7,100 nt of DNA from Phelpsiimicrobium sp043802125 (GTDB taxonomy: Bacteria; Omnitrophota; Gorgyraeia; Velamenicoccales; Velamenicoccaceae), in NCBI GenBank assembly GCA_043802125.1, contig JAZDLG010000054.1:1-7100 (forward strand), written 5' to 3'. The notes below the pieces were generated by a model. The model saw only the letters and a list, made by a program, of their open reading frames with translations, searched no databases and was not told the origin of the DNA. Made by a program: the position numbers and the translations under genes. Positions 5,470 through 7,100 of the stretch are shown here, piece after piece; within the stretch, counting starts at the first letter, position 1; the number at the start of each line of letters is the position of its first letter.

Positions 5470-7100
5470 TCATTTATTAAACCGCAGCGGATTAAATCCA
5501 TCAATGGCTAAAATAGTGTAGGCAGTGGCCGCGACAGAGCCGGTCCTTGAGCCTTTGGGCGTCCTCCAACCATGCCCCGTATCCGCAAATTCGTGCGAGG
5601 CATACGGCAGGCAAAAATCTCCCTGACCTACCGGAGAAGGGCTTGAGACGATCATCTTGCTCAGCTCTGAAGTATATTCATCGCCCAGACGGCTGTAATA
5701 AAGGGCTTTCTCTTCGTGGCCTCGGCCGAGGTAATAGCCTGCCATTATCTTAAGCGCCAATATCATCTGGGCTGTCCACTCGCAGGAGACAACGCCGCCT
5801 CTGGCCAGATTTTGGTGTTTGGCAAAATCAAACCCTTTGACGTTGACAAAAGAGCCTTCCGGTTTTTTATACTCAACTGAAACGCTGCATTGGGCCAACG
5901 CGAAATCCATAATAGCGTCCGCGTCCATGCCGGAATCTTTAAGGGTCTGCGGCCCCACGGCTGTTATAGACCAGGCATATGTATCGGTAGCTATGGTCGC
6001 GTCGCCCTTGCCCCTTTTGACAACCGGTAGAGCGACCTTTGAATAGGCGTTCCTGTTAAGCCACACAAGTGTCTCGGACGCGCGCTTCTTATAAACATCC
6101 TCCTTGGTCAGCTCATTCATCAGGCTATAAAAAGCATAAGCATCAAGGTTATGTTCGGTGCTATACCACGAAAATGCCTTTCCGCCTTTTAGGCCGCCTT
6201 CGCTGTCTTTTATTGTCTCAAGCCATCGGGCGATGTCGCGCGCCAGGCCCATATACCTCATATCGCCGGTCTGGCGGCTATACTGCAAGACTGCCAAGCC
6301 CAGCCATATATTGGGGCCGGCGTGCGATACGAATTCAGATATATCGCCGGTAGAAACGTAATAAGCGTTCGCAAATCCGCCTGATGCGTCCCTTTGCGCT
6401 CTCCGGTAAAACTCTAAAATATTGCGGGCGTTGTCCAGATCCCCGGCTTTAGTAAAAGCCATGACAGCCAGCGCCTGGTCATAGGTAAAACCCCAGTCCG
6501 TTATGTCTTTATCTCCCTCAAAACTAGCCACCCGGCCTGGATTGTTGTTCTGATGGGCCAAGAGCCATCTGTATAGCTTATCTAAGATCTTTTTCTCTAA
6601 CAAGGAGGCCTCCTGCGTCTTGACGGTCACGTCGACATCCACTTTGACTTTCTTAGCCACGAGCCCTGATAGATCCTGCCTGATCTTATCCTGATATTTT
6701 TTGAAAAGATCAATAGTGCCCTTTAATCTGGCAGTAGCCTCTCTGTCGTCCTGACTTACCTCCAATAGCCTGCGCTCCAGTATTTCGGTCTTGCGCTCAG
6801 ACTGAGACAAGAGGAACTCAGTCTCCTCTATCTGAGACTTAAGGGATTCGCTCCCCTTACGCAGCATCCTTTGATACGTGATATTCTCAGATAAGCTCAT
6901 AAGTAGCTTTTCATTCGCGTAACGCAGCTTCGCATTATAAAAACCGGCCCACACAAGTGCCACGCTTAAGAACAGGGTGAACGTAATGGCCAAGGCCTTG
7001 AGAAACTTCCTTGCGTTAACATATTTTAAAATACGCTCATTGCCTGCCGCGTCTATTTTTTCGTAGGTGACGCCAAGGGCGTATTGGAGTGCAGGTTCAG
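5470..7100 (-). CDS. Membrane-anchored coiled-coil protein with six-hairpin (alpha/alpha) barrel-like domain, 5' partial
   Basis: The frame is open from the window edge to the TGA at 5470, so only the last 542 or so residues are seen. No ATG or GTG occurs in the first 35 codons; a TTG at 6993 is in frame but lies inside the hydrophobic helix, so the true start is upstream. In visible numbering: a short region with basic residues (20-34, NERILKYVNARKFLK), one transmembrane helix (about 35-54), a coiled coil (about 58-150), then a domain of about 370 residues. That domain has repeating helical blocks such as TYDQALAVMAF, GPNIWLGLAVLQYSRQTGD and YSTEHNLDAYAFYSLMNEL, which resemble (alpha/alpha)6 glycosidase or lyase barrels. 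Conserved-looking acids are Asp207, Glu315 and Asp319. Topology implies an extracytoplasmic domain, perhaps acting on cell-envelope or exopolysaccharide glycans. I cannot name the family, and an enzyme role is inference. A 58-base gap with no hairpin separates it from the antitoxin gene. Confidence 0.75.
   Translation of the reverse strand, partial: EPALQYALGVTYEKIDAAGNERILKYVNARKFLKALAITFTLFLSVALVWAGFYNAKLRYANEKLLMSLSENITYQRMLRKGSESLKSQIEETEFLLSQSERKTEILERRLLEVSQDDREATARLKGTIDLFKKYQDKIRQDLSGLVAKKVKVDVDVTVKTQEASLLEKKILDKLYRWLLAHQNNNPGRVASFEGDKDITDWGFTYDQALAVMAFTKAGDLDNARNILEFYRRAQRDASGGFANAYYVSTGDISEFVSHAGPNIWLGLAVLQYSRQTGDMRYMGLARDIARWLETIKDSEGGLKGGKAFSWYSTEHNLDAYAFYSLMNELTKEDVYKKRASETLVWLNRNAYSKVALPVVKRGKGDATIATDTYAWSITAVGPQTLKDSGMDADAIMDFALAQCSVSVEYKKPEGSFVNVKGFDFAKHQNLARGGVVSCEWTAQMILALKIMAGYYLGRGHEEKALYYSRLGDEYTSELSKMIVSSPSPVGQGDFCLPYASHEFADTGHGWRTPKGSRTGSVAATAYTILAIDGFNPLRFNK

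Noticed and set aside
1..7100. Plus-strand open frames, CRISPR arrays, tRNA or rRNA genes, insertion sequences
   Set aside because: The plus-strand frames are shadows of the minus-strand genes with no family features; no regularly spaced repeats, cloverleaf, rRNA segment or transposase was seen.

Overview
The window looks like chromosome of an uncultured bacterium with GC content somewhere in the mid-40s by eye. It carries bacterial Era, short gene gaps and start/stop overlaps. All eight recognisable genes lie on the minus strand, so transcription runs from position 7100 towards position 1. The mix of a bacterial Era GTPase, a PAC2-family protein, a single-span membrane protein with a large predicted extracytoplasmic domain, and hairpin repeats between genes recalls candidate phyla of the PVC/Omnitrophota kind. 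That placement is impression, not proof; a 16S or marker-gene search of the contig would settle it.

In transcription order: (1) 7100-5470 is the 3' part of a membrane-anchored coiled-coil protein whose C-terminal half looks like a (alpha/alpha)-barrel, six-hairpin-glycosidase-like domain; its start lies outside the window. (2) 5457-4916 is a complete type II toxin-antitoxin module: ribbon-helix-helix antitoxin, RelE/ParE-fold toxin, extended -10 promoter and a perfect palindromic operator over that promoter. (3) 4876-1156 is a tight run of four genes: an HhH-GPD DNA glycosylase of the endonuclease III superfamily, Era (ATGA overlap with the glycosylase), an M20 metallopeptidase/deacylase (19 bases later) and a PAC2-family protein (10 bases later). 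(4) 1155-882 is non-coding and rich in inverted repeats, with two copies of a REP-like element and a long hairpin just after the PAC2 stop. (5) 881-1 is a YihX-like HAD hydrolase coupled by a TTGA overlap to the start of an ABC transporter ATPase that runs off the window.

Functionally the central run mixes housekeeping (Era for 30S ribosome maturation, base-excision repair) with amide hydrolysis and an uncharacterised PAC2 protein. No strong terminator separates the toxin-antitoxin module from this run, so its autoregulated promoter may also feed the downstream genes. Four start codons needed deciding: M20 at 3313, Era at 4235, a TTG for the ABC ATPase at 273, and no start inside the window for the membrane protein. 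I see no clear new defence or mobile system. The most unusual items are the membrane-anchored barrel protein, the glycosylase with an altered catalytic residue and incomplete Fe-S cysteine set, the operator/promoter overlap, and the repeat-rich gap.
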